Source of the DNA: Pochonia chlamydosporia 170
Lineage: Eukaryota > Ascomycota > Sordariomycetes > Hypocreales > Clavicipitaceae
Direction: 5' to 3'
Length of the DNA stretch: 64,000 nucleotides
Assembly: GCF_001653235.2 (NCBI RefSeq)
Contig: NC_035796.1
Coordinates: 930,001 to 994,000, forward strand
Below the pieces are notes generated by a model. The model did no database searches. It was not told the DNA's origin and saw nothing but the letters and a program-made list of their open reading frames with translations. The position numbers were made by a program, and so were the translations under genes. This document shows positions 31,880 through 44,583 of the stretch, in pieces; the first letter of the stretch is position 1, and every line of letters begins with the position of its first letter.

Positions 31880-34800
31880 TACGAAGGCGGGGTTTACACG
31901 ACGAGGAGGGACAAATGCAGTGACAGAGTTACTTTGTGTTATTGTAGATGTGAGCTGTCAAGACATGAAATTCTAACTGGGCACAGCTAATGTTGGAGTT
32001 CGGATTGCGCGTCATTTTCTGGGTCCTTCAAATCGTGGGGAAGAGTTGTTGTTTGTTGGAGCTCCTAATGTCAATCACAACCGTATAAGTGGCGGATCCA
32101 CAGATTTAGAAGTTGGACGAAGTTTATGGTTCAGAACAATACAATAAACGTAACTGTGGCAGGTAGGCGATTAAAGCGTGGGTGTGAGAAGTTGAGTGTA
32201 AATTTTTAGATGCCTTCGAATTGTTGTAATCGTTGCTCATCAACAAAATGTTTGTCTTCAGTTGGCATTTCCCTCTCTTGAGTCTTGATACATAAATAGA
32301 CGGCCCACATTATTCATACCTGGCAATGAGAATGAGGGGAAGTGAGGAGGTGAACTTCATTCAACAAGCCGTGAGACTTCGCATTTCATTTTGATGTTAA
32401 AACACGGGGGCCTTTTGAGGAACGTGATAAGAGCTCTGTCGCTTGACCTCGAGGCAGCTGTCTCCTGAACCGTCACCTTCGTCTCACGGAACTCATTGTC
32501 ACAAGGTGTTCACCATTCCGTTTCTGGAACCGCAACTCTAGCAGATTCCTTACTCTGACAATGACAGGAATCAGTCAGGCATGGTGATTGAAGACAGGAT
32601 GCCAGACAGACATCGTTGTTGGTTCCACAAAACGCTCGCATATTGTACAACAGTCAGTCGCCGTGAGGTAATTCAAAATTGGGGAAACATCGCCATCCCA
32701 AAGAAAAATTTTCTCCTGCATGTCGCTGCTTCATAACCAGTCATAGTAAGGTCGCATTGAAACTTAATTAGACCTCATTAAAGGTACGAAACAATGGCCC
32801 TATCAACGAGCAATGAAATGAACAACGGAAGCTAATTGCAATAGTTCCTGGCCCGCCGCCACTGGTACTCCCACTGCAACGCTATGGACGGATGTCACAC
32901 AGTCGGCCAGGGACCTTTTTGAAGGCCTGGTGTTTTACGGCTCTTCGCATTTGCCATGATGCAAATGCCGAGACTTGATGACGGTAAGTTGCTTGGCATC
33001 GGAAAGCAATGGCCGCTACTCGTACTCGACGATACCAATAACAAATTAGTGATGAGTGTCACTGATATTGGCCACGACCATCGGTAAGGTGCTCAGCGGC
33101 AGGCGATATGGACTGTGTCCCCTGACACAGGGTTTGGTGAGAATTGAAGCAATCCGATGCCTCAGCATCCGTCAATTCGGCAAATGACCGCAGTAACCAC
33201 CTCCCATCGTGTGTTATCCAAGAGGGCTTCGGCCATGGTCTCTACATTGACACGTTCAATAAACGAACCGTGCTTACATTTAAGCTAGAGTAAAATGTGC
33301 TTTTTGCCGTGCGCCCTGCAGAAACCCCCACAACCAAGACGTATGAAATCGACTTCGTTGAGCTGTTTGCCGCTGTGTTACATTGCCGATTCCGAAGCGG
33401 TTCTTCTCGACCACGAGAGACTGTCTGTCGGTGGAACAGGCGGCGCAGATATGTCAAGCGGTCTGGTACAAATGAAATCACTTGCATGTTCTGTCCATCA
33501 CCGTGGTGGTGACAGGTACAGGTCCAGAACTGGTTCCCAGGGTACGATAACCGACTTACACAAGGACCTGCACATGCATGTCCATTTTGTGGCCCAGAAA
33601 AAACATCAATATGCAGATGGCCATCGTACGAGACATGCAAGCGGCAGAGGCTGCCAGCCGAACAAATGCAGAAGCGCGGCGCGACATGCTACGCAATTTA
33701 GACAATTCCCACCCCGGTTGTTGAATGCCTCTTCTCGATATTTTTGTTCTTTCTGTTCATCAGTAGCTGCTGACTGGTCCTGGTCGTGAGTGACACTCAG
33801 CCCCAGACACGAAGTAGGTTTGCCAGCTCAGAAGCGGAATACGAGCTTCAAGAGCTGGGCCAGTGCCGATCAGTTGCAACCTTGTGATCCGACTCGCTGA
33901 GCTGCTATCTGGAGAAGGGGCCAACACCTGGTCCCTTGCCCTTTGTCCATGAGCGGATCGCAGCAACTGGCATTCATTGGGCTGTTGCAGGCATGTTTGC
34001 TCCTCTCGATATGGAGAGTTCGCAGTTGCAGCGTCACGTTGAACATTGACCTTTGTCCGTGCTCAGCGCTATTATTGGACTTGAAGACTGCATATGGTGG
34101 CACTGGGTGCATGTTGCTCGATCCTGTTGGTGGTTCATGCGGCTGGAAAATGATTTACAGTCGAGCTGCTGCGGTCGAGAATGTCTGGTCCAGTCTATTA
34201 GTGACTGCAGTAACGTAGCTTTGATGTCTTTGTTGTTGAGTTGAGGGCGTCAGGCCAAGTCGAGACTGCGGCATTCGTGATAGTTCTCGGTGCGGGTTTA
34301 ATGTCGGGCCAGCCCATGTAGTAGCGGAAAATTTTTCAAAGATTTTTCAATATTGTTTGCCGTTTGATATAGTAGGCAAAATATTAATACAGGCATCGTT
34401 GATGTGAGAGGTCGGGCTTGATGCGACCATCTGCTGCAAAAGTGGTGAGCAGGACGAAGTTTGGGTATCTGCATGGCGCACGGGTTGGCGGCCTCGTTCC
34501 GGCACTTCTATGGCAGGGGTCTGGTTCAATTGCCTGTGCTTGCCTCAATCGACCGCACAGAATGCTGTTGGGGGCTCCTTCCCTGCCTCAGTATTAGGAG
34601 GCTGGGCCTGGACGGAAGGGACAAGACCACCAGACAGATTGACAACTGGCTGGGGCTTCATTTCCTGGTACTCTGTACTTCACTTGACATTGATTCGATG
34701 TTGATGTACGGAGTAATGACCAGCCAGCATCGCACCACCACGGAGCATGTCAACCAGGCTGCATTGCGCCCAGATCTCTCAACATTGAACATCAACATTG

Positions 34801-35454
34801 ACCGAATTGGCCCCAGCCAATAATCAATGCCAGCAACGAATGTCCCGTCCAGCCAGCATCGCCCCAACCTCCCCAGAAGCGGCAGTAGAACGCACCAGCC
34901 CATTCAACCTCACAATGTCTGGTTCAATGTTGGCTTTTCAGCCCTAGACTGGTGGGCTAGACTAGACTCTACTGGTCGCCCACTATCTCAGGAAATACGA
35001 ACTCAGTGCTACGTCATGTGCTTGGCTGACATCCTCGCCCACCAGACTCCATCTTGCCTTCCCACCAACATCGTCAGGCCAGAATGTCCGCCTCTTGTAC
35101 GGAACACACGGACGGTGCAGTATCCAAATGCAACCGCAGGAAGGGGCAGATGTATTTTTGGTTCCCTCTCTTTGCCACATGAACCATACGGAAATCCCAC
35201 GCAACCTTGACCCGTCTTGATGGCTGGGCTTGAATAACCAGGACAACAAACCCTGACATCGGTTGCTGGGCTATAAGTATGTGGCGATATCCCCTCCTCA
35301 AATGCACAACAGAAACAACCATCTCACAAGAATCCAAAGCAAACAATCTTCTCCATCCATTTCCACTTCTTGTACAAAGAAGAGAACTTTACACCGCATT
35401 TGCTCATACTCTACTCCTTTGCAAGCAGCATCAAAAGCAAGATACACCAGCAAA
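31880..35454. other. Long gene-free divergent region, 3.6 kb
   Basis: Lies between the GH2 gene (minus) and a secreted protein gene (plus) and is the longest gap in the window. Scattered frames of 60-164 codons have no family features and overlap on both strands. A 14-bp direct repeat (CCAGCCAGCATCGC) occurs at 34720-34733 and 34849-34862. TATAAGT lies at 35273-35279. No tRNA, rRNA or transposon end was found. It may hold long upstream control regions or an unannotated non-coding RNA. Confidence 0.45.
35273..35279 (+). promoter_or_regulatory. TATA box of the secreted protein gene
   Basis: TATAAGT, 182 nt before the start codon at 35455. The leader after it is CA/CT-rich, common for highly expressed fungal genes. 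Confidence 0.45.
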
Positions 35455-36009
35455 ATGCTTCGCCTTCTTACAACGCTCCTCTTGGCCGGCGCTGCCCTGG
35501 CTGCCCCATCGACCCTGGACCTTCGCGCTCCCGAGAAATGCACTCAAAAGTCAACCAAGACCAAGGCATGGGCCGTAAAGGACTTTGATTACCACGCTTC
35601 ATACATCTTCACCACACCCGCTCACCAAAACTCATGGGGCTACGTCAACTTTACTCTGGAGAACCCTAGCCTCAAGTATAAGGCTCAGTGCTCGGCCGCC
35701 TCCAACCAGTTGGACGTCTTCTTCTACGGTAACTTTGTCTACAACTGTACCGAGGACGTACCCGGTGATGCGGCCACATTTACCTTCTCATACCCCGCTG
35801 AGGAACTCAAGGTCAATCAGACATGGGCTTGTCCCGGAGAGGGCAGTCGCTTCTGGGCTCAGGGTGGTGCCAAGTTTAATTTGAAATGCACCGACAAAAG
35901 CTGGCAGAATCCTGACTGGAAGATGGGTCAGACTTACTCTACTCGCTTTATCAACTGCAACCACTTCGATGCTCCCGTTCCGATTGAGTCCATTCAAGCA
36001 ATTGCTTAA
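35455..36009 (+). CDS. Small secreted protein, AA1-like in look
   Basis: Intronless, 184 residues. A textbook signal peptide ('MLRLLTTLLLAGAALAAP', cleavage after Ala-Leu-Ala) is followed by a mature domain with six Cys, three N-glycosylation sequons (NFT, NCT, NQT) and many aromatic residues in a beta-rich pattern ('SYIFTTPAHQNSWGYVNFT'). This spacing resembles fungal secreted proteins of the AA1-like (Alt a 1) type, though I am not sure of the family. Role is unknown; extracellular. The upstream in-frame ATGs from 35263 lie before or at the TATA element and are not used. Confidence 0.82.
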   Translation: MLRLLTTLLLAGAALAAPSTLDLRAPEKCTQKSTKTKAWAVKDFDYHASYIFTTPAHQNSWGYVNFTLENPSLKYKAQCSAASNQLDVFFYGNFVYNCTEDVPGDAATFTFSYPAEELKVNQTWACPGEGSRFWAQGGAKFNLKCTDKSWQNPDWKMGQTYSTRFINCNHFDAPVPIESIQAIA

Positions 36010-37685
36010 GCAAGTTGGCGCAAAGTCGCCTTTGGCGCATGCAAATGCAAACACGAGAACAAGACAGCAACAAATACTTTTTGGAAACCACGACCTCGAA
36101 CTGCCACCCTTTCCGACACACTTTTCAGAAACCAATTCTATAATTTTGCATACCAAGGCGCATACATAATACACATGTCGAATTTTTCCCGGCGAGAACC
36201 GTGGCAAATTGCCGACGGTCTGCGGATGGATGATACAGGCATAGGGACAGGACAAAAGTTTAACCACATGATTGCATGACACACTCCTTTACGAAATGAT
36301 ATGAATATTGATAATAGACTGGGAATGGGAACTACTGTGCTATACTCTAGTTAGACGTAGTCTCAATAATACGGCCACTGGCCTTGTCAGCTTACAAAGA
36401 CCTGGTGCTCTCCCTTGGCTTGCAGAACATGCCTCGGGGAATATAATTGCGTGATAGTGACGAGTAAGGTTCGCATAACAGTCTATGAGACGCCGAGGCG
36501 ACCCGCAAAGACTGTTGGCTGCATCACGCAATGGGCCGAGACACCACGGGCCATCCCGATGAGGTGGAATGGCACGAGGGCCGAAAATTGAATTCATGTT
36601 GGAGACGGCGGCATTGTGCAGTACTGAACAAGGAATGTACAATACGCATGTTGGTTTTGAGACAGGTCGACGAACTTGTGGGCCATTGGATCTGTAAAAT
36701 AGTCTACTCCGTACCGTATGCCCACACTGATCAGATAACTCAAACTCCACGTGCCAAGCTCACCAAAACAATGCTCAACAAACCTGGACTTCCGAGTCGA
36801 TCGCAACAATCAATCCACCATTTCCCATCCCCAGTCTCCTCAATATTCCAGAACATCTCTCAACCCCAATAGTTCCAGAAATCACCAAAGAAGAACAGAA
36901 TATTCCATCACAGCGCCACCACAAGCTTAAAAGCATCACTGTTGCACCAAGTTTAAACCCCTAGTTCGAATTTGCACCACGCCAGCTCCTGATTGGCTAA
37001 CCTTGCACGGCAGAACAACCAAAAAGGGCATCTCTGTCGATCGCGTCATCGGTCCAGTGCCGACACTCCAATTTTTTTTTTTTTACACATTTGTCTGCCT
37101 TGCTAAATTATGCTAATTAGAGTTGAGATGTGGCTTTATTGTTTCGATTTAGGATAATCATCATACAGGACGCACGGCGGATCTCTTTCTGAATACAGCC
37201 CGCATAGCATCGGCTCCAAACATGACAAACCTACCCTCCATCAACCAACCTACCATGCAAACCAGAAAAAACGTCAACCAAGGGGTGCGATGGCACCATT
37301 GCCTCCAGACCCGCCTAGGTGAACGAAGAGGGTCGAGGACAACTCTAGACGCATGCTTCTGGTGGGTTTCTAGCTTCGAGACACCCGCTTCGGTATCCAC
37401 ATCGTGGTGAGAAGGCCCGGACACCAAAATGAGGTGCTTTGGAGCTGACTCTTGGCTTCTTGGTAGAGGTGGGCAGGATTTTTTTCGTCTTTCATAAATA
37501 CATGATGGTGTAGCGTTGTATTTTCCATTTTCTATTCCGGTTCTTTGTACTGAGTTTGTGTTGTTATTGCAGTTGTGGGTTTATGTGTACATCTGTATAA
37601 GTGATGTATCTTGATATCACCTCTTAACTTCACCATCCTCTTAACGTCGAAACTCCTCTTAATTCAAACACATACAACCATCAAA
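36010..37685. other. Intergenic, no gene seen
   Basis: 3' flank of the secreted protein gene and promoter of the amino-acid permease. A run of 12 T lies at 37073-37084. Short frames only. Confidence 0.45.
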
Positions 37686-39336
37686 ATGAGCCACGTCGTC
37701 GGAGGCACACGCATCGCCGACCCAGATGACACCAAGAAAAACCCAAGCGAAGTAGGCTCCGGCCCCGACACTGAAAATGGTAACATCCCCCCTTCCACCA
37801 AACCCTCATCAAAACTAACCACCAAAAGGCCAACTCGAAATCGCCCGCGAAAACAAACGCCAGATAGGCATCCCCTCCGCCGCCCTCCTCATCTTCAACC
37901 GCATCATCGGCACCGGCATCTTCGCCACACCGGCCACCATCCTCGCCCAATGCGGCTCCCCTGGCCTCTCCCTCATCATCTGGCTGGTGGGCATGTTCAT
38001 CGCCGCGGCCGGAACGGCAGTGTACATGGAATTCGGGACGGGCCTGCCGCGCAACGGCGGCGAGAAGAACTACCTCGAGTTCGTGTACCGCAAGCCCAAG
38101 TTTCTGACCACGTCGCTGTACACGGGGTACGTGATCCTGCTGGGGTGGGCGGCGGGCAACTCCGTCATCTTCGGGGAGTACATCCTGCATGCGGCGCAGG
38201 TGGATGTCACGCGATGGAATCAGCGAGGCATTGCGCTGGCGTGTCTGACGACTGCGTTTTTGATCCACGGCACGGCGTTGAAATGGGGAATCCGGCTGCA
38301 GAATGTGCTGGGCGTGCTGAAGATTCTCGTCATTGTCATTATCATCATCTCGCCGTTGGTGAATCTCAAGAAGGTCAGGGAGAATAATACCTTCTCCAAG
38401 CCGTTTGAGGGGACGACAGGGAGCGCATATGGCATCGTCACGGCGTTGTATAACGTTATTTGGAGTTATGTCGGCTACAGCAATGCCAATTATGCTCTTA
38501 GCGAGACCAAGAATCCCGCTAGGACGCTCAAGTTTGCTGCTCCCATTGCCATTGGCACTATTTCCGTTTTGTATATGCTCGCAAATGTGGCATATTTCGC
38601 AGGCGTCTCAAAGGAGGAAATGCTCGAGTCGAAACGATTGGTGGCTGCCTCGCTATTCCGCAACATGTTTGGAGAGTCTGCTGAGCGAGCTCTCTCCGTT
38701 TTTGTGGCCCTATCTGCGTTCGGAAACGTCCTGAGCGTCATCTTCTCCCAGGGCCGTCTTGTTCAAGAACTCGGTCGCGAAGGCGTGCTTCCCTTCTCAC
38801 GCTTCTGGGCCAGCAACCGTCCGTTTAACGCTCCGCTCGCTGGTCTCTTTGAGCACTGGCTCGTCACGGCGATTACGATTCTTGCCCCCCCTGCTGGCGA
38901 TGCGTACAACTTTGTGCTCAACCTCATTTCGTACCCTCTTGCTATTATCAATACGTTTGTCGCGGGCGCCTTGATTCATCTTTACCGCAACCGGGAGGCT
39001 AGAAACTGGAACCCTCCCATCAAGGCGACTCTCCCTGTGGCCATCTTCTTCCTTCTCAGCAACATCTACTTGGTTGTGGCTCCGTTTGTGCCTCCTGAGG
39101 AGGGTCAGAGCGTCTACGAGAGCCTGCCCTATTGGATTCATTGTGTTGTGGGCTTCGGTGTGATTTTCGCTGGAGGTGTCTACTGGTTGGTCTGGGCTGT
39201 TATTCTTCCCAAGATTGGCAGGTACGAACTTGTGAAGGAGACGGTTGTTGATGATATTGATGGCTGGGAGAGGAGTTATTTCTTCACCAGGCCATTGGCG
39301 GCCAAGGGTGCGCAGGATCCTGACGATTCTCACTAA
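37686..39336 (+). CDS. Amino-acid permease, LAT/methionine type
   Basis: Two exons, 37686-37779 and 37829-39336, give 533 residues; the 49-nt intron (GTAACA donor, CTAAC branch, AAAAG acceptor) splits a Gly codon. About 12 hydrophobic segments are present. The first contains the APC-superfamily motif 'NRIIGTGIFATPATI', where the Gly-Thr-Gly loop binds the amino-acid backbone. The second and third carry 'YMEFGTGLPRNGGEKNYLEF', typical of fungal high-affinity methionine permease Mup1 and relatives of the L-type transporter group. It is therefore a plasma-membrane amino-acid importer; methionine or another neutral amino acid is the likely substrate. Weak donor consensus at the intron is the only structural oddity. 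Confidence 0.92.
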
Positions 39337-41299
39337 TTTCTCAACAAGTTCAACATGAGACTAGTAATTCAACATAGCGATGCATTTGATTTCGATAATA
39401 CCACTTCTTTACTTTATGTAGCTGCTGGCCAAACTACTGCTGTGATTCATGTGGTGACGTGAGTAAACGGTAGATTCCCTTTGGTTGGAGTACCTAGGCA
39501 GCTGGAGTCTGATCTTTGAAACAAACACAAACGGACTTAATGGGATAGAGGACAACATGATATGGAATAAATCTCAGCCCGGACCCACCATCGCCTGCAA
39601 TATAGCATGCCAAGACGGCAGGCGGCTAAGGCGCAGTTCTGCCGGTGAACCGAATCTCCTGCCAAGACGGGTTGGTTGATGGAAGATGCCCGAACTGGAA
39701 AACACCATACCATTTAGACGTTGCATCGCAGCACATAGCATGACCTGAATGGCAAGTATTCGTCGTATCTGGCCAATTTCGACCGGCCCTCATTATATGT
39801 TGTTTGGGACACCTTGCTTGGTTGCGCATGTTCGAGTGCCGAATGTTGCCAATGATGAACGGGGATCTTTTGTATATTTAGTAGCCGATAAATTCCATTT
39901 TCGTTTAGGCGGTAGCATTGCTTGTTTTCGGGTCAACTGATATTTGGGCTGAAATGAAATACCCAGGGACTAAGTCGTCCAAGGCTTCATCCTCGCCTCG
40001 TCAACCATCGGTTCCATGATGGGCAACAGCCATCAGCATGTTTAATGGAGACCACAGAAGTTCAAACAATAGTGCCCTGGTAACGTCATTTTTTTGCGAT
40101 GATCAAAAGAAGTTCTGGGGCTTTCCCTGACCTCCCTCATCAGGCAGGTGGCGTCTGCTCCCCAGTCCTCACATGGCTGATGTGCGTTGCGTTGCGTCGC
40201 TTTCCATTGCCTCATCGGCATTTGGACCAGGACAATCGTGACGAAATGCAAACAGGGCCAAAACGATACGTTGAAAGAGGCGGATGACAATTTCGTCCAG
40301 TAGACACAGGCCGCGTAATGCGAATGACTACCATCATCGTGCTGTGCAACGCAGCATGAACTTGACTAGGAATCCCTGGCGAGACATTGCTGAAGATTTT
40401 CGATTTCTACCCGAGACATGGACACAGACTGGAGCATGACCGACAAGGTGCTTGCGCCCTGCTTTGGTAAACCAAGGGATGAACAGCAGCAACAGGGAAC
40501 ACACCAGACTGTTTGCCCGTTCCACAATTGAACCTGATTGCCTGGTACCTGAAGCTGCGAGTTGGGGGGCAAGGGGTGCAGAGTCAAGAGTCCAGAGTCA
40601 AAAGTCAAAAGTACAGCAATGCCCCATTCACATTGTCTCCATTGTGCCCCACGAAAAGAACAAGAAAGATATGGACCCGCATGGAGATCGACAATTCTCT
40701 CCGTAAGCTTGAGCTCGTGTGATTCGACCATCCAGCAACTACTCCGTAGTTTTGTGGCAATGAGGCTCACTCATCATGAGTCTTTGCGATTCGGTATTGT
40801 CGACAATGTGGAATTCTATCAAGGGGAATCATGGAGGTCTGCAAACTGGAAGGGGCGATGGACTTTGCACGTCCCAAACGGGAACCAGTGAATCAGGCTC
40901 GGCAAATATCTTCATCATAAGGAAGGAGCTGTGATTCTAGATGCCCATGATCGACACTCACCATGCACAATACCTTCCTCTCCGGCCCTAGAAGTTGACC
41001 CTTGTGGGTTTTGGCCCACGCAGCATCACGCATAACCGCAAATCCCATGTTTATGGAGGAAAGCCCGAAGGCTACCGCCATGATCGACATCAAACATCGG
41101 AAGGCAGTGAATCCTGGTCGTTTCGTTTGGTTGGGTTGGGTTCATGTACACTCGTTGCACTCATTCGCCTATACCTTTCGGCCTTCGCATTGAAAAGCCT
41201 TGAGCTTCCCACCAAGCAGCAGCAAGCTCGTTTTGATCCGGCCTCCAAGCTACTCTTGAGCTCTCATTCTTTTACAGCTTCAGCATCATACTACCCAAC
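39337..41299. other. Intergenic, no gene seen
   Basis: Between the permease and the carboxypeptidase gene. It holds a 7-bp tandem repeat at 40580-40614 and short frames without coding support. Confidence 0.45.
40580..40614. repeat. Tandem repeat, 7-bp unit, five copies
   Basis: Units agagtca, agagtcc, agagtca, aaagtca, aaagtac follow one another without gaps. A short minisatellite in the upstream region of the carboxypeptidase gene; no function is suggested. Confidence 0.8.
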
Positions 41300-42809
41300 A
41301 TGCGCTTCTCTGCTGCCCTTTTCCTGGGGCTTGTCTCTCTGGCCACGGCCCTCCCCAGCCCGCCTCCTCATGACACCAGAGCTGTCCCGCCACCAAAGAG
41401 GTCATTTCGCAAGCCCGATAGCGATTGGAATCATGTAATCAGCGGAGCTGATGTGAAGCTTTCCAAAAACTACGGTGGCCAGCTTGCCAACTACAACCTC
41501 CGAGCCAATGCAGTTGACCCGGCCAAACTCAGTGTTGACAAGGTCAAGCAGTACAGTGGATATCTTGACGACAACTCCACGGACAAGCACTTATTTTATT
41601 GTAAGACAACTATTCCTGATTCTCCATATGCTATAAACGTGAAACTAATATTCCACAGGGTTCTTTGAGTCCCGCAACGACCCCAAAAACGACCCTGTAA
41701 TCTTGTGGCTGACGGGCGGACCTGGTTGCTCGTCCATGTCTGGTCTCTTCATGGAGTTGGGACCATCTCACATTGATAAGAACGGACAGCTGGTTCCCAA
41801 CCAGTATGCATGGAATAACAACGCGTCTGTTATTTTCCTAGATCAGCCTGTCAATACTGGCTTCTCATACAGCAACTCTCCTGTTGACACCACCGCTGCC
41901 GCCGCCAAAGACGTATACGCCTTGTTGACCTTATTCTTCGAGCAGTTCCCTCAGTACGCTAAACAAGATTTCCACATTTCAGGCGAATCTTATGCCGGCC
42001 ACTATATCCCGGTATTTGCGTCAGAGATTTTGTCTCACAAGGACCGCAACATCAACATCAAGAGCGCTCTTATCGGTAATGGGCTCACCGATGCTTACAC
42101 ACAATATGCCTACTACCAACCCATGGGCTGTGGCAAAGGCGGATACAAGGCTGTTCTGGACGATCAGACTTGTCAGTCGATGCAGGATGCCCTTCCTCAG
42201 TGCCAGAAGACCATCAAGGCGTGCTACGACGGAGACCACAGCTCATGTGTCAGCGCCAGTGATGACTGTGACGGACCACTGCTCGGAGCGTTCGAACAAA
42301 CCGGTCTCAATGTTTATGATATCCGAAAACAGTGTGTAGGTGGTGGGTTGTGCTATGAAGAAATGAACTATATCCAGGATTGGCTCAACAAGAAGGATGT
42401 CATGCAAGCCCTTGGAGTCGAAGTGGACAGCTTCAGCACCTGCAACAACCAGATCAACGGCGCTTTTAGGCAAGCCGGCGATTGGTTCCTACCAATCCAG
42501 AACAACGTCACCGAGGTTTTGGCCCAGATCCCAGTCCTCATTTATGCAGGCGATGTCGACTTCATTTGCAACTGGCTGGGTAACCAGGCCTGGACCAATG
42601 CACTTCAGTGGCCCGGCCACGACGCCTTCAACGCTGCCAAAAGCACTGAACTAAAGGCACCTTCTGGCAAGAATTACGGCAATATCAAGAACGCGCAAGG
42701 CTTTGCTTTTCTCCGAGTGTACCAGGCGGGACACATGGTCCCAATGGATCAGCCTGAAGGGGCCGTTGACTTTGTGAACCGCTGGGTACGGGGCGAGTGG
42801 ACTAAGTAA
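41300..42809 (+). CDS. Serine carboxypeptidase, CPY-like (S10)
   Basis: Two exons, 41300-41600 and 41659-42809, give 483 residues; the 58-nt intron splits the Trp codon of '[12 protein letters not shown]'. A signal peptide ('[19 protein letters not shown]') is followed by a short propeptide. Family S10 marks are the oxyanion stretch '[15 protein letters not shown]', catalytic Ser211 in GESYAGHY, Asp401 in '[11 protein letters not shown]', and His459 in '[10 protein letters not shown]'. Several Cys pairs and NNVT/NNAS sequons fit a secretory protein. Carboxypeptidase Y removes C-terminal residues in the vacuole. The propeptide region is only about 60 residues, shorter than the roughly 100 of yeast CPY, so this may be a CPY-like paralogue or extracellular form rather than the main vacuolar enzyme. 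Confidence 0.93.
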
Positions 42810-43338
42810 ACAGGATTCATTCCTCTTCCAACTGTATATACTCCTTTTGAATCAGCTCAATAGATATGATTATCCCACGACAGTACCATGATCGACTGTC
42901 TTACGGGAACGTATTCGTGTTGCATGAACATGGTGCGTGTCAGGTTAGCTTCTGGCTAAATTCCCAGATGCACAGCTCTGCGACATGCAAATGTTCAAAG
43001 CCCAGGACCTCATTAACTTTGTGCCCCTGAAATATATGGACACAGACGGAGACTTTTACCGAGGTGCCAATGCCGCGTGGTAAATCGAGTCTGTCTGTCG
43101 AGCCGGACAGCGGGTTCGTATTCGTATTCGCATATAGCTTCCAACTCCCGAGTACTCGCAGGACAGTAGGCAATCAAAATCTATACTACCGATGCAGATG
43201 GCAGTATATAAGTTCTATTGAACTCCAGAAACATTTCAAAATAGCTTGTGCTGCTGCTTCTTGCTTGAATCAGTTCCATACCATCCTCTTGTCGACTTGC
43301 ACCATCATCGCACCCTCCCTCGTTGCAGCCACATCAAC
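42810..43338. other. Intergenic with ERG6 promoter
   Basis: 3' flank of the carboxypeptidase gene, then the promoter of the sterol methyltransferase gene with a TATA element at 43205-43212. No gene seen. Confidence 0.5.
43205..43212 (+). promoter_or_regulatory. TATA box of the ERG6 gene
   Basis: TATATAAG, 127 nt upstream of the start codon at 43339. Confidence 0.5.
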
Positions 43339-44583
43339 ATGTCCAGCCAAGTCCTGCTATCAGCAAAAGATGCCAGAAACTCTGCATTCGATAAAGTCCT
43401 CCATGGCGGCTCGTCCGAGTCCCGAGGCGGCCTGCGAGCCATGATGGGCAAAGATCGAGAGGCCAACGAAGCCGCTGTCAAGGAATACTTCCAGCACTGG
43501 GATAACAAAAGTGCCCAAGATGAGACTGAAGCCGTAAGACAGGCTCGCACAGATGATTATGCCACTATTACCAGACAGTATGTGTGTCCCGTTTCTCGCG
43601 TGATCTAATCTCGGTGGTTGACTTTGGTTCAAGATACTACAACATTGCTACTGATTTTTACGAAAACGCCTGGGGCGAATCCTTCCACTTCTGCCGCTTT
43701 GCTCAAGGAGAAGGATTTTCTCAGGCCATCGCTCGACATGAACACCTCCTCGCAGCGCATACTGGTCTCAAAAAGGGCATGAAGGTCCTAGATGTGGGTT
43801 GTGGAGTTGGCGGTCCAGCCAGAGAAATGGTTAGATTCACAGGCTGTCACGTCACTGGCCTCAATATCAATGAATATCAAGTTGAGCGAGCGAAAATCTA
43901 CGCCAAGAAGGAAGGTCTAGCCGATAAACTGGACTTTGTCCAAGGCGACTTCATGGTACGTCTCCTCGTCCCCCTAATTCGACCACACTAACAATACGTT
44001 TTAGAAAATGCCATTCCCAGATAACTCCTTCGACGCAGTCTACGTAATCGAAGCGACATGTCACGCCCCCTCCCTGGCAGGCGTATACCGCGAAATGCAC
44101 CGCGTCCTCAAACCAGGAGGCACGTTCGGCGTCTACGAGTGGCTCATGACAGAGGCATACGACAACAACAACCTCGACCACCGCCGCATACGGCTAGATA
44201 TCGAACAAGGCGATGGCATACCCCAAATGTTCAAAGTATCAGAAGGACTGGCAGCTATTCAAGAAGCTGGATTTGAGCTGCTGTACCATGAGGACCTTGC
44301 TGCTACGGATACAGGCTCCGCGCCGTGGTACTGGCCGCTCGGTACGGATTTGCGGTACGCGCAGAACGTTTGGGATGCGTTGACGGTTTTGAGGATGAAT
44401 CGGTGGGGGAGGGTTGTTGCGCATGCGTTTTTGCATGTTCTGGAGGTGGTGAGGGTTGCGCCGGCGGGGACGAGGAAGACGGCGGAGAGTTTGGGTAGGG
44501 CGGCGGATGCGTTGGTTGAGGGGGGGAGGAGGAAGTTGTTTACGCCTATGTATTTGATGGTTGGGAAGAAGTCGGACGTTTGA
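43339..44583 (+). CDS. ERG6: Sterol 24-C-methyltransferase
   Basis: Three exons, 43339-43577, 43634-43955 and 44005-44583, give 379 residues; introns are 56 and 49 nt. The protein has the Erg6 layout: '[20 protein letters not shown]' sterol-binding region, SAM motif [11 protein letters not shown] (131-140), '[13 protein letters not shown]', the acidic '[10 protein letters not shown]' motif and a C-terminal SMT domain. It transfers a methyl group from S-adenosylmethionine to C-24 of zymosterol or lanosterol in ergosterol synthesis, at the ER or lipid droplets. The last 60 residues are coded by G-rich sequence with unusually high GGG/GTT use compared with the 5' exons. It is close in length to yeast Erg6 (383). 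The next gene converges 177 nt away. Confidence 0.95.

Noticed and set aside
33295..33789. 164-codon plus frame in the 3.6 kb gap
   Set aside because: Cys/His/Arg-rich, overlaps frames on the other strand, no family; likely chance.
34461..35210. Adjacent frames of 120 and 127 codons on the plus strand
   Set aside because: No splice signals link them and no domain is visible; the following gene has its own TATA and signal peptide.
37073..37084. Run of 12 T taken as a possible Pol III stop or transposon tail
   Set aside because: No tRNA, 5S or element precedes it; simple homopolymer.
37681..38268. 195-codon minus frame opposite the amino-acid permease
   Set aside because: Shadow of the permease exon; composition is Asp/Gly/Arg-rich without motifs.
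38797..39333. 178-codon minus frame opposite the permease C-terminus
   Set aside because: Same reason; the permease frame is clear.
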